In this document: positions 1-8,536 of the stretch, in pieces | Numbering within the stretch: position 1 is the stretch's first letter | Layout of the letters: each line of letters starts with the position of its first letter | From: an uncultured Treponema sp. | GTDB taxonomy: Bacteria > Spirochaetota > Spirochaetia > Treponematales > Treponemataceae | DNA: 64,000 nt | Direction of reading: 5' to 3' | Assembly (NCBI GenBank): GCA_946186185.1 | Contig: CAMHMJ010000011.1 | Location: forward strand, 1 to 64,000 | Notes under the pieces: model-generated | Told to the model about the DNA's origin: nothing | The model's database searches: none | The model's input: the letters and a program-made list of their open reading frames with translations, nothing else | Program-made: the position numbers and the translations under genes

Positions 1-11
1 TTTTGATGGTG

Positions 12-317
12 CTAAATTCTCGTGCAAGTGGTGCTGAGTGCATGGAATTTACAGAGCGCCGGTTCTGGTTTTAGTTCCAGTTTCTGCCCAGTTATCTGTG
101 TTCTGGCGAAATCTTCCACCAGCTTCAAAAGTTTCGGTTCCTCCTCCTTGCCTGCATGAAAAGCTCCGATTGTTACATGAGGAGGAATCTTATTTTCGAT
201 GATAAAGCGGTTTCCCGTGGCTTCGGCGATTGACGCGACAGTTTGAGAAATCAGGTCGCTTACATCTGGCGAAAAGTGAAGGGAAACGGCGTAGATTATG
301 TGGGTGGGATTTTTCAT
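12..317 (-). CDS. 2'-5' RNA ligase-like (2H phosphoesterase), probably truncated
   Basis: The start ATG pairs with a conserved 2H-superfamily opening: a hydrophobic strand (IIYAVSLHFSP) followed by the first catalytic HxT motif, seen as PPHVTIG around residues 46-52. Family members act on 2',5'- or cyclic-phosphate RNA ends and are usually about 170-190 residues long with a second HxT motif. Only 101 residues are present here and the second motif is not reached before a stop close to the window edge. The gene is therefore probably frameshifted or truncated. It lies directly downstream of the WYL regulator on the same strand (2 nt apart), so co-transcription is likely. The fold assignment is reasonable; the precise substrate is unknown. 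Confidence 0.55.
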   Translation of the reverse strand: MKNPTHIIYAVSLHFSPDVSDLISQTVASIAEATGNRFIIENKIPPHVTIGAFHAGKEEEPKLLKLVEDFARTQITGQKLELKPEPALCKFHALSTTCTRI

Positions 318-319
318 TC

Positions 320-1294
320 CTAATAATTCCCCAGCGCTTTCTTAATTTCTTCCACCACTTTTTCCTTCAAACTCGGCGGATTTAAGACTTTCACCTTGGA
401 GCCGAACTTTAGAACCCAGAAAAGGGTTTCCTGGTCCTGGTTGGAGGTGAAGCTTAAGTACACGGAGCCGTCTGGATTCTGGTGGCATTCCTGGTTTTTG
501 TGCCAGGTGCGTTCCAGGATGTAGGTGTTGATGGATTTGTCGAAAAGCAGTTCCACTTTTTCCGATGGGGTGTCGTTGTTCCAGATTCCGAAGTTGGGAT
601 CGATGTGGACTTTTTTCTGGTAATCGGCGTCGTATTCAAAAGTGTCACCAAGTTCAATGTTCTTCATTCGTGCCAGGGTGAAGGTGGCAAAGTTGTTGTG
701 TTTCGGAGAAAAGCCCAGAACGTACCAGTCGCCTTTCTGGCTGTAGATTTTGTAGGGATGAAGCTCGTGGGGCTTGTGTTCCGTTGCGCTTATGGAGCGG
801 TAATCGAATTTTAAAATCTGATGAAGCTTTGTGGCCTTGAATACCGCATTAAAGACCTCTTCTTCAATGGCAGGAATGGGGTCGGCTATAAATTCAACGT
901 CGTTCATAAAGCTTGACTGGACTTCAACCTGGTTGGGAAGCATCTGGGAAAGGGTTTCGTAAACCTTGCTGATGGTCTTTTTAAGGGGAGTGTTGTTGTA
1001 CCGCTCCATCAGGGGAAGAATTCCCGTTACGGCAAAAATTTCGCTTTCCGTAAGCAGCATATTTTTTACAAGATAGGTTTTGTCAGTATAATAGTAGCCC
1101 TTCTGTATTTTGTCATAGGCAATAGGGGCATTGTAGTAGATTTTCAGCTCGTCGATGTCCCGCAAAATCGTGCGGCGGGAAACTTCCAGATCCGCCATCA
1201 GCTTTTCGACATTCGGATAGTTCTGACTCTGAATGGCCTGTTCAATTTTTAAAAGTCTGAGAGGTTTTGTGTGGTTTTCTTTTGGTTTATTCAT
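320..1294 (-). CDS. WYL-domain transcriptional regulator (DeoR-type HTH)
   Basis: The 324-residue protein has an N-terminal winged HTH (residues about 10-60, with VSRRTILRDIDELK as recognition helix) and a C-terminal WYL domain (HPYKIYSQKGDWYVLGFSP, about residues 185-205). A C-terminal extension follows. WYL proteins sense nucleic acid or nucleotide ligands and regulate stress, repair and defence genes. I chose the ATG at 1294 because the upstream in-frame TTG has no ribosome-binding site. On the minus strand TATAAT lies exactly 6 nt before this ATG, which predicts a leaderless transcript. The promoter overlaps a perfect palindrome shared with the divergent YjbR-like gene, so autoregulation is likely. 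The target genes are not known. Confidence 0.9.
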   Translation of the reverse strand: MNKPKENHTKPLRLLKIEQAIQSQNYPNVEKLMADLEVSRRTILRDIDELKIYYNAPIAYDKIQKGYYYTDKTYLVKNMLLTESEIFAVTGILPLMERYNNTPLKKTISKVYETLSQMLPNQVEVQSSFMNDVEFIADPIPAIEEEVFNAVFKATKLHQILKFDYRSISATEHKPHELHPYKIYSQKGDWYVLGFSPKHNNFATFTLARMKNIELGDTFEYDADYQKKVHIDPNFGIWNNDTPSEKVELLFDKSINTYILERTWHKNQECHQNPDGSVYLSFTSNQDQETLFWVLKFGSKVKVLNPPSLKEKVVEEIKKALGNY

Positions 1295-1300
1295 AGGATT

Positions 1301-1323
1301 ATTATAGCACAATATGCTATAAT
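1301..1323. promoter_or_regulatory. Palindromic divergent promoter/operator
   Basis: Two perfect 9-bp arms, ATTATAGCA and TGCTATAAT, flank a 5-bp centre. Each arm contains a -10 hexamer (TATAAT) for one of the two divergent genes. The minus-strand box ends 6 nt before the WYL gene ATG. The plus-strand box (1318-1323) ends 11 nt before the YjbR-like ATG. A dimeric regulator bound here would block both promoters. The WYL protein encoded next door is the obvious candidate, but that is inference. Confidence 0.7.
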
Positions 1324-1334
1324 TCAAAAACACA

Positions 1335-2003
1335 ATGGATTACAGTTATATCTTAAACAGTGCAGTTCCTCAGAAAGAAAAACTCAAAGCTTTGGGTTTT
1401 GTCGAAGCGGACGGTGAACTTTGCTTTAAGAAGAATATTGCGGATGGGGAGTTTTATACTTTAATCCGGCTTTCTGAAAAATTCCTGACTGCTGAAGTCT
1501 TTGAAACTTCGAATGATGAAAAATATGTGCTCTTTGATGTGCCTTCTGCAAAGGGAGCCTTTGTTGGGCAGATCAGAAGTGAGGTGCAGGCTGTAATCGA
1601 GGAAATCCGACGGAATGGATTTGATTCCCGGGACCTCAGGCAAAAATATGTGGATTTTCTTCATACAGAACTTTCTGTTCCTGGAGATACGCCCTGGTCT
1701 GATGATGGGGATTTTACAAGTACGGTTTACCGCTGTCCCGGCGGAAAATGGTTTGCCCTGGTGATGGAAATCAAGTTTAAGAATCTTGGCTTTGAAAGCG
1801 ATGAACCTGTGTGGGCGGTGAACCTTAAAGCAGATGCGGAAAAAATTCCAGAAATTACGGACAGAAAATCCATTTTTCCGGCTTATCACATGAACAAAAA
1901 GTACTGGATTACCGTTCTTTTGACGGCGGTAACGGATTTTGAACAGCTCTGTGACCTTACCAGGCGGAGCTACCAGCTGGTTTTAGGGAAAGCGAAAGCT
2001 TAA
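1335..2003 (+). CDS. MmcQ/YjbR family protein
   Basis: This 222-residue protein resembles the longer MmcQ/YjbR proteins, which carry an N-terminal YjbR-like segment and a C-terminal CyaY-like alpha/beta domain. Recognisable signatures are KWFALVMEI (about residue 137) and the C-terminal MNKKYWITVLL...LTRRSYQLV segment that closes the family fold. Proteins of this family are small cytoplasmic proteins, often described as DNA-binding; the biochemical role is unsettled. The gene has almost no 5' leader: the -10 box ends 11 nt before the ATG and no Shine-Dalgarno sequence is visible. It is transcribed divergently from the WYL regulator. Confidence 0.8.
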   Translation: MDYSYILNSAVPQKEKLKALGFVEADGELCFKKNIADGEFYTLIRLSEKFLTAEVFETSNDEKYVLFDVPSAKGAFVGQIRSEVQAVIEEIRRNGFDSRDLRQKYVDFLHTELSVPGDTPWSDDGDFTSTVYRCPGGKWFALVMEIKFKNLGFESDEPVWAVNLKADAEKIPEITDRKSIFPAYHMNKKYWITVLLTAVTDFEQLCDLTRRSYQLVLGKAKA

Positions 2004-2025
2004 CGAAAGTCCAAACAATCTTTAA

Positions 2026-2140
2026 TTTCGTGAAAAATGGCGCTTTTAAATGTTTTATTTTCGTGAAAAATCGGGCTTCAAGATTCTTTATTTTCGTGAA
2101 AATTCGCACTTTCAAATGTTTTATTTTCGGTATATCTGAT
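2026..2140. repeat. Three imperfect tandem repeats of about 35 bp
   Basis: Three successive units share the core TTTTATTTTCGTGAAAA with variable flanks such as GCTTTTAAATG and GCACTTTCAAATG. A chance reading frame through them encodes repeated CFIFVKN-like strings, but no ribosome-binding site or family supports a gene. The block lies just downstream of the YjbR-like gene and begins the repeat-rich stretch up to 3 kb. Confidence 0.6.
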
Positions 2141-2149
2141 AGTAAATTA

Positions 2150-2390
2150 TTTTCTTGGGGGCGGCTGGTCTTCCTACCGGTGTTCCGTGGCTTGCTGACG
2201 CGCGGCGTCCTCGTCGCTCCGTCCTTGTCTGGGATGAAAAGTCATCCTTCTAATCTGCATTTTTCGTACGGGCAGGGTATTTCTCCCGCGTCGGAATTCA
2301 CTCCGCTCCTGCGGTCGCTGGGCTTCGCCCACCACTCCATACCGGCGCCGGGAAGGGGTGTGTTGAAAGAATAACTTCTTTTCCCTCTTT
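2150..2390. other. GC-rich non-coding block with a short dispersed repeat
   Basis: This stretch is markedly richer in G+C than its neighbours and shows no convincing gene. Its end (about 2329-2357) carries CTTCGCCCACCACTCC followed by ATACCGGCGCCGGGAAGG, and the same string recurs at about 2821-2855. A related start (CTTCGCCCATTACTCC) occurs at 9397. These look like scattered copies of one non-coding element. Confidence 0.45.
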
Positions 2391-2419
2391 TTGTTTAAGC
2401 AAAACTTTCATTTTTTTCA

Positions 2420-2551
2420 ACTGTAAATCCATACTCAACAAAACCTGCTTTAGGAATTGATTTGCGCTCTCTTGCAAAGTATGCGAAGGCAAACAACAAA
2501 AGTATACCCCTTATGTCTGATTCGGAATTGAAACAGTTTGCGATAAGATAA
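2420..2551 (+). pseudogene. 3' fragment of the small GNAT-module partner gene
   Basis: The reading frame from TVNPYSTKPALGIDLRSLAK to the TAA at 2549 is nearly identical to the last 43 codons of the intact 68-codon gene at 9057-9263. The 5' part and the upstream GNAT gene are missing. The similarity continues beyond the stop codon to about 2630, so this is a segmental duplication (2420-2630 against 9132-9342) and not convergent sequence. Confidence 0.75.
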
Positions 2552-2576
2552 GCTGTTTTTAATAAATTTTTCGCTT

Positions 2577-2798
2577 CGTGATTATTCATATTTCATAAGC
2601 CGTTTCTTTGTACGGGACGGATTTTATGATAAGAACGAGGTTTCTGTGGCGGAGAATGTAAAAACTACGGAAAAAATTACGGAAAAAACTACGGAAAAAG
2701 ACACCGAACAAATAGGAACTTCGGTGAAAAGTACGGTGAAAAGTTCGGTGAAAATTAAGGAAATGATGAAAAACAATCCTTTTATCACTGCTGAATAA
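2577..2798 (+). pseudogene. Remnant of an AlbA_2-type regulator, linker and start of winged HTH
   Basis: An open frame without a start reads FFVRDGFYDKNEVSVAEN, then a Lys/Thr/Glu-rich linker of TEKITEK-like repeats, then MKNNPFITAE and a stop. Schlafen/AlbA_2 ATP-binding regulators in spirochaetes and Firmicutes commonly have a repeated EN/TEK-rich linker before a C-terminal winged helix whose first helix reads like NPxITxEE. The rest of the wing is missing. A shorter copy with about 137 bp deleted occurs at 9338-9415. The assignment rests on general resemblance only. Confidence 0.4.
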
Positions 2799-3010
2799 AT
2801 TTAATCGGAACTAGATATCACTTCGCCCACCACTCCATACCGGCGCCGGGAAGGGGGCATACAGAATATTTTTTTCCCTCACGCTAATTCTATTTAATAG
2901 GACTCTCTTTTCCCATCAATTTATTGGCTAATAATTTTATTTACGACACTTTGGTGATATAATACCTTTTATAGAACTTTGATAAAAATATAGTTTTCAG
3001 GTGGTTGATT

Positions 3011-6000
3011 ATGAAGAAAGCTTTATTAATGGAAAAATTCTTTGCTTTTATTTTTGCAATTTTCTGTCTTTATATTTTATCCGGTTGTACTGTTACTTCT
3101 GAAAATAAAAAAGAGCCGGAATTAAGTTCAATTTCGATAAAAAACTATCCGGACCGGATGACGTTCAATCAGGGTGAAAAGCTTTCTTTTACCGGGCTTG
3201 TTATTCAGGCGAATTATGCTGACGACTCAAAAAAGTACATCCCGAATTCTGAATTGCAGATATATCCACCGGAAGGAACTGTTTTACAAAAAGTCGGAAA
3301 TGAGACAATAAAAGTTTCTTATAACGGCAAATCAATATATTTTGATGTTAAGGTAATTGATAACAGTTCTGAATCAGTAACACTTTCTTCGATTATCATT
3401 GACCATGAATCTTCAAAAAAGGCTTATGTACAGGGCGAAAAATTCAATACTTCTGGAATTTCTGTTCTGGGAGTATATTCAGATGGAAGCCAGAAAACGG
3501 TAACTGGCTGGACAACTGTGCCTGCAAATGGTGCGGTTCTTTCAAATACGGGAAATACCACGGTGACGGTAACATATCAAAACTGTTCTGCCACCTTTAC
3601 AATTTCTGTTCAGGAAAAGCCAAAGATTGTCAGTTCTTCTTACTTCTGGGGTAGCTGGGTTCGAATGGATAACGGCGAAATGTACGAAATCCTTGAAACA
3701 TCTGTAAAGAAGGCATCAAGAGAATACACAATTTCAAGTGTAACTTCCGATTCCATTACCGTTTCTACTTTGGGTACTTTCAAGAAAGAAAGTGACAGCG
3801 TTATGCTGAACAATAATATTCCGTATTTCAGAAACGGCGGAACGAATCTTGATTATTCTCTGAAAATTGTCGGATTCACAGAGCAGGGGCTTTCAGCTCA
3901 GGGAGATTCCAGCCGGGCTGTTTCCCCGTCTTCTCTTTTTAATCTTTCAGGACTAAAAGGAACTAGTAAGTCTGTTAAATATAAAACCTTTGAAAGTAAT
4001 GGTGAAAGCGACGAAAACGGTATCCTTCACTTAAAAGCACCAACGATGAACGATGTTCAGAGCGTTACAATTGATGCAACTGATTTTGGCTACGGACTGG
4101 TAGCAATTCCTGACATCATGATTTCAAATACTGGTGATTATTTTGGAACGGTTGCTATAGTTGATGATGACCAGTACAACCTCAAAATCACCGGAACAAT
4201 CAGTGACGAACAGAAGGATAACGGATATTTGTATGGAAATAATGCAAAAACTTATGAACTTGCTTTGACGATTACAAACATAAGCAAAAATGATTGTCCG
4301 TCATCCTACTGCAAGATAGAGGCAGATGACAGTCGTATTCAGATTTCATCGGACGAGGATGTAAACCGCTATGTGATTTCAACAATGAAAGAAGGAGCAA
4401 GCAAAACAATCATGCTCGATGTAAGTTTCGGTCAGATGACGGAACCTTATGTGGACACCGGTATTAAAGTTACCCTTAGAAATCCGTCTACAAAGCAGGA
4501 GTGGACGGACTATGTTCCTCTGAGATTTTTTAACGGACTAATTCCGATTACTGTTTCTGCAAAAAGCCATGAGAAAAATTCAAATGCTGCTCTGAATGGA
4601 TTTGTAATTTATCCAGACGGCAATAATCAGTTTTTCAGCGTTGTTGAAGGAACGAGCGAGACAGTCTATGTTCCGACTTTTGGTGATAAAAAAGAATACA
4701 TGATGGTATTCAGCGGCGCTACCGTCAGCCAGCAGCTTTCTGACAGTACGGAACTTTTTTATTCGGTAGCGCCAGGAAGTTCTTCTGAAAAGACAATAGA
4801 TTTGAAAGGCATGTCTGATGACGAATTGGATGAATGCATGGGAAGGAATAACCATTCTGAGGAAACTGCAGTTTTTGCCGAAAAAGAACTCTTGGGATAC
4901 CTAAGCCAGGGAAAAATCGACTATTACAAAATAAAGGCGAATAGTGATGAGAATACAGTTATTCATGGAAAGAAAGTTTGCAAAATTCAGTATGTAAGTG
5001 ATTTTGGAACTGTTCCTGAAACGGTGAAAGTGAATGAAGGTGATATTTTAACAGCTAGTGAATTACCAGAACTTTCAGGTGTAGAAGGCTATGATTTTGC
5101 GGGCTGGTATGTAGGAGATAAGAAAGTTGAAGCTGGGTATGAAGTTACCGGAAATATTGTGTTAGTTGGAAAGTGGGTGGAACTTTCTGAAGTATTGGGA
5201 AAAATCAGCTTCAAGGCGGATGATTTAACAATTTTTGATAACCCGAGTGTAAACGGTAGTGCTCCTGTAGGTGAAGTTCCGATTGAGGTAAAAATAAGAA
5301 CTAGCGACGAAGGTATAGAAGAAAATGATAGTAAGATTGATGCAATCGATTTTTTAGCCGGAAGACTGGATTTGACGGTTACTCCGCGCCACAATACTCC
5401 TTCTGGAATGGTAGTTAATCTTGTTGTGAAGCTGCTGTGTAGTTTTGATGGCGGTGCAACATATGAAGATGTTTCAAGTTCTGGAGAATCCGTAACTATT
5501 TCTTCTCTTGCGGAAAAATCGACTGTTTTTCATCTGCCTTTATCAGGAAAGAAAATTTCAACTATAATGAAACTTGATTTTTCTGATTCAAGTTTTCATT
5601 CTTCAACAGATGATGTGCTTTCAACAAAGTCTTACTGTTATTCTGTAATGATAAGTTTTAGCGATGATGCAAATATTTCCCAGATTTCTGGTATCTCCAA
5701 TGAACATGAAAATAACAATGAAATAGTCATTGATGACGGTTTTGTATTTGTTGAAGGCGGAACTTTCCAGATGGGAAGTGCAGATGGTAGGGATGCCGAA
5801 AAACCTGTCCATACTGTTACAGTAAGCAACTTCTACATTAGTCCATATGAAGTTACTCAAGGAGAATATCAAGAGCTCTGTAGTTATTCTTTAAGTCCAG
5901 CGACTTTAGCTATTGATGCGACTGGACCAAATTATCCTGTATATTACGTTAGCTGGTATGATGCATTATTGTACTGTAATTTAAGGAGTTTGAAAGAAGG

Positions 6001-7423
6001 ACTCACTCCTTGTTATTCAATCAGTGGTACTACAGATCCAAAGAAATGGCCTGGAATTTTTATAAGCGGCGGAATATACAGCTGCACTTACAGTTCAAAT
6101 AACAGTACCTGGAATGCTGCTACTTGTAATTTTAATGCAGATGGTTATCGCTTGCCAACAGAAGCTGAATGGGAGTTTGCTGCAAAAGGCGGCAATAATT
6201 CACAGGGATATATCTACAGTGGTAGTAATTCTGTTGATGATGTAGGCTGGTATTCAAGTAACAGAGAAAACAAAACTCACGAAGTTGGAAAAAAAGCAGG
6301 AAATGAACTTGATTTATACGATATGAGTGGAAATGTATCTGAGTGGTGCTGGGATAGGTATGAAAGTTACAGTTCAGATAGTGTTGTAAATCCGTTAGGT
6401 GGGTCGTCGGACTTTAATCGTGTTGTGAGGGGGGGGAGCTTGAGTAGTGATGCATATCCTTTGCGTACTACTTGTCGTGGTGTTCTGGGTCCGTATAACC
6501 GCTCCAGTGAACGTTTGGGGTTCCGGTTGGTTCGTTCTACCAAAGATAGAAATGATTCATGCACAATTAGTTATTTGTCTTCTCGAGGAACGGTTCCTGT
6601 TTCTGCATCATTTCCAAAAGGTTATGCGCTGTCTCCTGTCGATTTACCTGAACTGAACTTTGATGGTTATAAATTCTTAGGATGGTTTCTTGGAGATGTT
6701 AATGTTAGTGAAGGGTATGTAGTTACGGATAATATAAATCTTATTGCAAAATGGGAGGAGTCAGCGGATATCATTGTTTGTACGCATGATACTATATCAT
6801 CATTAGATTTATCAAAACTTTCTGAGGAAACTATAATAAAAGTAGAAGGTGAAATAAACGATGATGATATGACCTTACTTGCATCAAAAATAAATGAGGC
6901 CTCAAATTATATTATTTTGAATTTAGCCGATTCATACGGAATTGAATTAATCAATGGATTTAATGGTACTCTTTCAAATTCTGATTATCCTTTAATAAGT
7001 GTTATTTTGCCAAAAGGTTTAAAGCAAGTTTATGGGTTTGTTTATTGTAGTAATCTTGAATCAATTGTTTTGCCAGATGGCTTATTAGAAATTTCTGGTA
7101 TAAAAGATTGTGAGAAATTAGAAAAAATCCTTATTCCAAATACCGTTAAAACAATCGGCACTTCTAGTTTCAGAAATTGTACAAGTTTGAAATCCGTAGT
7201 AATTCCTGCGTCTGTGACAAAAATCGGTGGTATGGCTTTTTATCAATGTACGAGTTTAGGCAGTGTGGAATTTGAATGTACCACAACATGGTATTATGAA
7301 AGTAATAATGAAGTTCCAAAAACACAGTTGTCTGTAGATAATCCTGGACAAAATGCGTCTTTATTGAAATATTACACTTTGGGTGAAGGAAAAAAATACG
7401 TCGTATATTGGTTTAAGGAGTGA
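3011..7423 (+). CDS. Surface lipoprotein with Ig-like, InlB, SUMF1 and BspA-LRR domains
   Basis: The 1,470-residue product starts with a lipoprotein signal (LSGC, Cys26). Two Big_3-like Ig domains follow (about 40-200). An InlB B-repeat ends in YDFAGWYVGD (about 655-723). A SUMF1/formylglycine-enzyme fold spans about 911-1176, with FVEGGTFQMGS, YRLPTEAEWEFA, MSGNVSEWCWD and RVVRGGS...LGFRLVR. A second InlB repeat and a short BspA-type leucine-rich segment close the protein. SUMF1 domains outside true FGEs are usually non-catalytic C-type-lectin-like binders, so an adhesin or ligand-binding role is inferred. The start is the ATG at 3011, with AGGTGG upstream; the TTG two codons earlier is not needed. 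The SUMF1 C-terminus shows an abrupt codon-usage shift discussed as a possible diversity-generating variable region. The next gene follows after 6 nt. Confidence 0.85.
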   Translation: MKKALLMEKFFAFIFAIFCLYILSGCTVTSENKKEPELSSISIKNYPDRMTFNQGEKLSFTGLVIQANYADDSKKYIPNSELQIYPPEGTVLQKVGNETIKVSYNGKSIYFDVKVIDNSSESVTLSSIIIDHESSKKAYVQGEKFNTSGISVLGVYSDGSQKTVTGWTTVPANGAVLSNTGNTTVTVTYQNCSATFTISVQEKPKIVSSSYFWGSWVRMDNGEMYEILETSVKKASREYTISSVTSDSITVSTLGTFKKESDSVMLNNNIPYFRNGGTNLDYSLKIVGFTEQGLSAQGDSSRAVSPSSLFNLSGLKGTSKSVKYKTFESNGESDENGILHLKAPTMNDVQSVTIDATDFGYGLVAIPDIMISNTGDYFGTVAIVDDDQYNLKITGTISDEQKDNGYLYGNNAKTYELALTITNISKNDCPSSYCKIEADDSRIQISSDEDVNRYVISTMKEGASKTIMLDVSFGQMTEPYVDTGIKVTLRNPSTKQEWTDYVPLRFFNGLIPITVSAKSHEKNSNAALNGFVIYPDGNNQFFSVVEGTSETVYVPTFGDKKEYMMVFSGATVSQQLSDSTELFYSVAPGSSSEKTIDLKGMSDDELDECMGRNNHSEETAVFAEKELLGYLSQGKIDYYKIKANSDENTVIHGKKVCKIQYVSDFGTVPETVKVNEGDILTASELPELSGVEGYDFAGWYVGDKKVEAGYEVTGNIVLVGKWVELSEVLGKISFKADDLTIFDNPSVNGSAPVGEVPIEVKIRTSDEGIEENDSKIDAIDFLAGRLDLTVTPRHNTPSGMVVNLVVKLLCSFDGGATYEDVSSSGESVTISSLAEKSTVFHLPLSGKKISTIMKLDFSDSSFHSSTDDVLSTKSYCYSVMISFSDDANISQISGISNEHENNNEIVIDDGFVFVEGGTFQMGSADGRDAEKPVHTVTVSNFYISPYEVTQGEYQELCSYSLSPATLAIDATGPNYPVYYVSWYDALLYCNLRSLKEGLTPCYSISGTTDPKKWPGIFISGGIYSCTYSSNNSTWNAATCNFNADGYRLPTEAEWEFAAKGGNNSQGYIYSGSNSVDDVGWYSSNRENKTHEVGKKAGNELDLYDMSGNVSEWCWDRYESYSSDSVVNPLGGSSDFNRVVRGGSLSSDAYPLRTTCRGVLGPYNRSSERLGFRLVRSTKDRNDSCTISYLSSRGTVPVSASFPKGYALSPVDLPELNFDGYKFLGWFLGDVNVSEGYVVTDNINLIAKWEESADIIVCTHDTISSLDLSKLSEETIIKVEGEINDDDMTLLASKINEASNYIILNLADSYGIELINGFNGTLSNSDYPLISVILPKGLKQVYGFVYCSNLESIVLPDGLLEISGIKDCEKLEKILIPNTVKTIGTSSFRNCTSLKSVVIPASVTKIGGMAFYQCTSLGSVEFECTTTWYYESNNEVPKTQLSVDNPGQNASLLKYYTLGEGKKYVVYWFKE
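6398..6545 (+). other. Candidate diversity-generating variable region in the SUMF1 domain
   Basis: The codons for RVVRGGS through LGFRLVR are richer in G+C (CGT, CGG, CGC, GGT, CCG) than the AT-rich codons around them. At the positions occupied by Asn-rich positions in Treponema DGR target proteins, codons here mostly end in T or C (AGT AGT GAT, TAT CCT, GGT GTT, GGT, TAT, TCC AGT). That is what adenine-directed mutagenesis of AAT/AAC template codons would produce. The C-type-lectin/FGE fold is the known scaffold of the Treponema denticola DGR target. No template repeat or reverse transcriptase is visible in this window. Confidence 0.4.
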
Positions 7424-7429
7424 TTATTT

Positions 7430-8239
7430 ATGAACAATTATTTTGACGATTCAGAATATATTACACGATTATTTGCAAAGAAAGAGAAAAGCAAAATAAA
7501 TAAGAATAATGAACAAATTAATCCTTTAGAGGAGGCCTACAAACAGGCTTCAGATATTCGAAAATTTGAAATTGAACTTTTTTGGAGTCGGGGAACATAT
7601 TATTGGGCGTTTATTTTGGCAGCTTTTACTGCTCATTTTTCCTTGTTTGGATTGTTATTTTCAAATAGTTGTTGCGAATCTACTAAAGGAATTTCTCTGA
7701 AAAATATGTGTGATTTACCAGGTTTTTCGCTCCTGGCATTGGCATTAACAGTATTAATTTGTTTTTTCTTTTCTTTGGCCTGGACTTTGGTAAATAAAGG
7801 TTCAAAATTTTGGCAAAAGAATTGGGAAGCTCATATTGATGCATTAGAGGATCAGGTAACTGGAAAATTGTATAAAACATATTTGAATACTAATTTAAAA
7901 GGTGAAGGTTCAGAATTTGATGAATCATTTCTTTCTACAAAAGCATATGACTTTTCTGTTACAAAGATTACAATTCTGACCTCAATTTTTTTAACGATTA
8001 TTTCAGGTTGTATGTTTCTGTTTTATGTTTTCCTTATGTTTTTAAAATGGAGAAAATATTATGTTCAATTTGTTGATATTGTAATATGGGGAGTTGTACC
8101 TGTTCTTTTAGTGATAATTTTAGGAATTATTATCGCAACATTAATAGAAAAAGGTAAGAGTTCAAATTTTACTAATTCTTCTGAAACTGAAAAACGATGG
8201 TATCAGAAGCCTCGTACGCCCTCAGGCAAGGGATTGTAA
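7430..8239 (+). CDS. Four-helix membrane protein, RipA-like
   Basis: The 269-residue product has an N-terminal cytoplasmic region, a conserved-looking helix (SDIRKFEIELFWSRGTYYWA, residues about 40-60) and four predicted membrane segments near residues 58-82, 98-122, 180-206 and 214-240. The IRKFEIELFW...TYYWAF signature resembles proteins annotated as RipA-family octameric membrane proteins, whose function is poorly known. GGAG precedes the ATG, and the gene lies 6 nt after the SUMF1 lipoprotein gene, so the two are probably co-transcribed. The last residues (about RTPSGKGL) and the stop codon are contributed by the 240-bp repeat that begins at 8224, so the native C-terminus may have been replaced. 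Confidence 0.6.
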   Translation: MNNYFDDSEYITRLFAKKEKSKINKNNEQINPLEEAYKQASDIRKFEIELFWSRGTYYWAFILAAFTAHFSLFGLLFSNSCCESTKGISLKNMCDLPGFSLLALALTVLICFFFSLAWTLVNKGSKFWQKNWEAHIDALEDQVTGKLYKTYLNTNLKGEGSEFDESFLSTKAYDFSVTKITILTSIFLTIISGCMFLFYVFLMFLKWRKYYVQFVDIVIWGVVPVLLVIILGIIIATLIEKGKSSNFTNSSETEKRWYQKPRTPSGKGL

Positions 8240-8462
8240 GGGCCGCGAGGCTTGCTTAAGCAAGCCGAAGCGGAACGGACGCTGAAGGCTAATGCCGAAA
8301 GCGGACGGTCGAAGGCGAAAGCCGGAGCCCTGAAAAGCCCGACCCGGGGCTGGCTGTTTTTTTGCTCGGAGGTTTTTGGGGCAGGGCAGGAACATCCATT
8401 GGTTTTAAGATGCATCAACACTTTAGGTATTAGACAGCCCCGGGATGCCCCCAGATAAAGAA
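8224..8462. repeat. 240-bp dispersed repeat, copy 1
   Basis: This block is about 95% identical by eye to 9572-9812. Internal features are a perfect palindrome (GGCTTGCTTAAGCAAGCC), repeated GCGGA/GAAGGC strings, and a long-range inverted repeat CCCGGGGCTG...CAGCCCCGGG enclosing about 100 nt. It encodes no plausible protein. Both copies begin at or inside the 3' end of a membrane-protein frame, and together they flank the two-gene module at 8537-9263. Confidence 0.8.
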
Positions 8463-8491
8463 TATGTTAAAACTTGTGAACCAAACATAAA

Positions 8492-8520
8492 ATGACAGAA
8501 ATACTATTATATGCTATAAT
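8492..8520 (+). promoter_or_regulatory. Sigma-70 promoter of the GNAT module
   Basis: ATGACA, a 17-bp spacer and TATAAT (8515-8520) lie 16 nt before the ATG at 8537. A GAGG ribosome-binding site sits between them. Confidence 0.65.
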
Positions 8521-8536
8521 AATATAGAGGTTTGAA

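Noticed and set aside
2026..2140. Possible CRISPR array
   Set aside because: Only three imperfect units without spacers of constant length and no cas genes nearby.
2030..2374. 114-codon frame across the tandem repeats and GC-rich block
   Set aside because: Product is repeat-derived, no ribosome-binding site, and the frame crosses unrelated repeat units.
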